Below, piece after piece: positions 61,834-64,000 of a DNA stretch of 64,000 nt (position 1 is the stretch's first letter; each line of letters begins with the position of its first letter). The stretch covers positions 1 to 64,000 of the forward strand of contig JBPOFA010000010.1 of the NCBI GenBank assembly GCA_051251595.1. Direction: 5' to 3'. Origin of the DNA: NORP110 sp051251595. GTDB lineage: Bacteria > Pseudomonadota > Alphaproteobacteria > Rhodobacterales > Rhodobacteraceae. The position numbers and the translations under genes are program-made. The notes beneath the pieces were generated by a model, which saw nothing but the letters and a program-made list of their open reading frames with translations, did no database searches and was not told the origin of the DNA.

Positions 61834-62646
61834 TTATTCGTTCGTGTCTGGATAGGCCCCGACAACCTGTTGGTCAAAATCAATGATCGCGCCCGTCATC
61901 ACACCGGATGCTGGCCCCACCAAGTAATTGACCAGCCCGGCCACGTGGTAAGGTTTGACCAATTGCCCCAAAGGCATGCGCGCCTCTGCCCGTTCCAGCC
62001 AATCATCCGGCGCATTGTGCCATTTCTTTTGGGTGGCATCCTCGCCCGGCGTGTCCATCCAGCCCACATTGATGCCATTCACCCGGATTTTATTCGGGGC
62101 CAAGGTGTTGGCAGAGTTCTTGGTGACGTTCAGCAGCGCCGCTTTTGAGGCCGCGTAGGGTGCCAGAAACGGCAGCCCCGCATGCACCACAATCGACAGG
62201 ATATTCACCGCAGATGCGGGATGGTCCGCCGCGATCGCACGTTGCGCAAAGCGTTGCAGTGCAAAGAAACAGCCCTTTGCATTCACATTGAACAAGGAAT
62301 CCCACATTTCGGGCGTCGTATCCAGAATGGAACCGCGATCCGTATTGGCCCCGGCATTCACAAGCGCGGTCACGCTGCCCATCATTTCGGCAGCCGTATC
62401 GACCATGTTAAAAACCTGATCCACATCGCCCAGATCCGCTGCAACGAACTGAACCTCGACACCGTCCTTGGACAGCCCTGCGGCAAGCTCTGCCCCTTTT
62501 TCGGCATTGCGGCCTGACAGCACAATTTTCCGGCATCCATCCGCAATCAGATTTTCAGCAACGGCCAATCCCAGCCCTTGCGTTCCGCCCGTAACCAACG
62601 CTGTCGTGTCCTTATGCAATTGGCCGTTAGAAGTGATCGTCGTCAT
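61834..62646 (-). CDS. Short-chain dehydrogenase/reductase
   Basis: 270 residues from ATG at 62646. TGGTQGLGLAVAENL binds the cofactor, NAGAN follows strand 4, and the catalytic Ser and Tyr-x3-Lys are in NILSIVVHAGLPFLAPYAASKAA. NVGWMDTPGEDATQK after the catalytic loop suggests an aldose or polyol substrate. It lies beside iolB and the glycoside locus, so a polyol/sugar oxidation step is plausible. Confidence 0.85.
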   Translation of the reverse strand: MTTITSNGQLHKDTTALVTGGTQGLGLAVAENLIADGCRKIVLSGRNAEKGAELAAGLSKDGVEVQFVAADLGDVDQVFNMVDTAAEMMGSVTALVNAGANTDRGSILDTTPEMWDSLFNVNAKGCFFALQRFAQRAIAADHPASAVNILSIVVHAGLPFLAPYAASKAALLNVTKNSANTLAPNKIRVNGINVGWMDTPGEDATQKKWHNAPDDWLERAEARMPLGQLVKPYHVAGLVNYLVGPASGVMTGAIIDFDQQVVGAYPDTNE

Positions 62647-63000
62647 CGCGTTTTGCCTTCTTTTCATGTGCCGGTCTGGCCGGGATTTGGTGTTAAACTC
62701 ACCCTACAAACCAAGGGGTCAAATTCAGTTGCTGTCTGCCAAGATCCGACCGTATCGGACCAGAGAACTGGCAGGATAACGCCACTGGTCTTTGTCCAAA
62801 TAAGGGGAATGTAGGAATGCTGAACAGCATCCAATCGCCTGCACTCTCCTCCCAAAGATCTTCGCAGCGTCGTTTCATCTCAGCCCCCGCTATGGCGCGG
62901 GCGTTTTCAATCTAACCCCATATTTCGGGATCATCCATGACAATTTTAATGATTTTTCAGGATGCCGCGACAGGCATCTACCCCGGTAGGGAACGGTCCA
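62647..63000. other. 354-bp intergenic stretch before the diguanylate cyclase
   Basis: No gene. A hairpin is visible at 62949-62981: GATGCC-GCGACA-GGCATC. CCCGC-TATG-GCGCGGG with a following TTTT (62886-62909) could terminate plus-strand transcription, though no gene reads into it. Confidence 0.4.
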
Positions 63001-63990
63001 TTATTGACGCAAGTCAGGCGTCGAAAAGGTCGCCTGCGCACGGCCCTTATTCTTAGAGGCATAAAGCGCCGTATCAGCGTCCGACAACATGCGGTCCGCA
63101 TCCGGTGCGTCGTAAAACACGGATGTCGTAATGCCGATGCTGCCCGAAATCCGACACTCTGCCCCGTTTACGTCAATCGGATGCTCTAGCCGTGCGACGA
63201 TGCGATCGGCAATTTCCATCAATTGAGGTTCTTCCACCAGATCATGAAAGATCAGGACGAATTCATCCCCCCCGACCCGCGCAACGGTGTCTTGCGCTCT
63301 GGTTTCGCTGCACAGAACCTCTGCCGCCTGGCGCAGCACCACGTCCCCGGCGGCGTGGCCATAGGTGTCGTTCACCTCTTTGAAGTAGTCCAGATCAAGA
63401 TGCATCAACCCGAAGTCAGAGCGCGACAAGATCATTTGCGACAAGATCTGATCCATGGCGCGGCGGTTATGCAGCCCCGTCAGCGGGTCCGTCGTCGCCT
63501 GATGCTCTGCGTCTTGAAGGGCCTTGTTCAACCGCGCGTTCAAGCTGCGGGATTCGTCCATGACGACGGTCTTGGCCTCAAACAGATAAAGCATTTCCAC
63601 CGCCAAATCCGTGGGCGCGAAATCCGCGATGGTCAGGCCATAGGTGCGCACAGCGTCGATGATGGAAATGCCAAAGGACAGGTTGATCACCACCTGCCCC
63701 TTGCCCATCAAGGGCACCACCATGCCTTTGAACCGCGTCCGGTCCCCACCGCGAAAGCTAAGCCGGATTTTCTGACCCGCCATTTCCGAAAGCTCTGCAA
63801 ATCCCAGTGGGGTTTGCGCCTTGTGGTTCAGCTCAAATATCTCGAGCACGCGACGCCCGACGAAATCAAATTCGGGGCGCAGCTTTTGCAGGCTTGGCCC
63901 AACACGTTCGATATGGCCCGTTGAGGACACCAAAAGATGCATCGGCATCACCTGATCCACCATGGCGCATGGAAAATCCATTGATCCCAT
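63001..63990 (-). CDS. HNOBA-domain diguanylate cyclase
   Basis: 329 residues. N-terminal FPCAMVDQVMPMHLLVSSTGHIERVGPSLQKL through GMVVPLMGKGQVVINLSFG is the H-NOX-associated (HNOBA) PAS-like domain. A short coiled coil (LYLFEAKTVVMDESRSLNARLNK) links to the GGDEF domain: ATTDPLTGLHNRRAM, FGLMHLDLDYFKEVNDTYGH and RVGGDEF (240-244). The product-inhibition site RAQD lies five residues before GGDEF. So it should make cyclic di-GMP and may sense through an H-NOX partner not in this window. It could start further upstream beyond 64000. Confidence 0.9.
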   Translation of the reverse strand: MGSMDFPCAMVDQVMPMHLLVSSTGHIERVGPSLQKLRPEFDFVGRRVLEIFELNHKAQTPLGFAELSEMAGQKIRLSFRGGDRTRFKGMVVPLMGKGQVVINLSFGISIIDAVRTYGLTIADFAPTDLAVEMLYLFEAKTVVMDESRSLNARLNKALQDAEHQATTDPLTGLHNRRAMDQILSQMILSRSDFGLMHLDLDYFKEVNDTYGHAAGDVVLRQAAEVLCSETRAQDTVARVGGDEFVLIFHDLVEEPQLMEIADRIVARLEHPIDVNGAECRISGSIGITTSVFYDAPDADRMLSDADTALYASKNKGRAQATFSTPDLRQ

Positions 63991-64000
63991 CTTAGGCAGC

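Noticed and set aside
1..64000. rRNA, tRNA and riboswitches
   Set aside because: No tRNA-like cloverleaf with TTCGA arm, rRNA block or recognisable riboswitch core was found by reading; a covariance search was not possible.

Overview
The window looks like an alphaproteobacterial chromosome, most probably a marine Rhodobacteraceae-type bacterium. This rests on gene content and protein style: a BacNav-type sodium channel beside a histidine phosphatase, inositol catabolism genes, an ExoY-like sugar transferase and many insertion sequences. It is inferred by eye, with no database search. No rRNA, tRNA or CRISPR array was seen. Position 1 looks like a contig end, because the first 77 bases recur exactly at 424-500.

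Region 1 (1-31.7 kb) is an exopolysaccharide locus broken up by mobile DNA. Nearly all genes from 23.9 kb down to 3.5 kb lie on the minus strand. In transcription order they are: a decayed mannose-1-phosphate guanylyltransferase, an ExoY/WcaJ-like initiating sugar transferase, a PRPP-type phosphoribosyltransferase with a HAD phosphatase, a GT4 glycosyltransferase, a thymidylate-kinase-like/GT4 fusion, a nucleotidyltransferase-like protein, a Wzy-type polymerase, a MurJ/MviN-type flippase, and an O-acetylation block (AlgF-, AlgI-, AlgJ- and AlgX-like). The polymerase, flippase and acetylation genes are separated by two different IS3-family elements. Each IS3 is interrupted at the same conserved transposase codons by an identical IS110/IS1111-type element. 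On the plus strand, 25.7-31.7 kb carries a small regulator, an O-antigen-ligase-like protein, a PPP-type phosphatase and a Wzc/ExoP-type tyrosine kinase. Together these would start, build, flip, polymerise, acetylate and control the length of a surface polysaccharide, possibly one containing ribofuranose.

Region 2 (31.9-41.6 kb) is accessory DNA: a secreted Gly/Trp-rich protein, an orphan Wzt-like domain, two adjacent toxin-antitoxin pairs (phd-doc, higBA) with visible palindromic operators, a truncated IS21 element joined to a truncated SulP gene, a three-gene phage packaging cassette (ParB/DNA methyltransferase, DUF5681, terminase large subunit), and a non-coding stretch with repeated TTCCCTGT words.

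Region 3 (41.9-64 kb) is mainly metabolic. A histidine phosphatase diverges from a BacNav channel. A decayed EamA gene follows, then a LysR regulator divergent from an arylsulfatase. The most coherent system is 47.2-62.7 kb. A minus-strand unit (AraC regulator, PhyH-type dioxygenase, GH4 glycosidase, tryptophan-halogenase-like flavoenzyme, second GH4) diverges from a plus-strand unit (family 5 binding protein, two permeases, a fused double ATPase, IolC kinase). IolB, a small membrane protein and a short-chain dehydrogenase follow on the minus strand. I read this as uptake and breakdown of a glycoside, possibly of inositol or a related polyol, with a halogenase-fold enzyme of unknown role built in. 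A HNOBA-GGDEF diguanylate cyclase ends the window.
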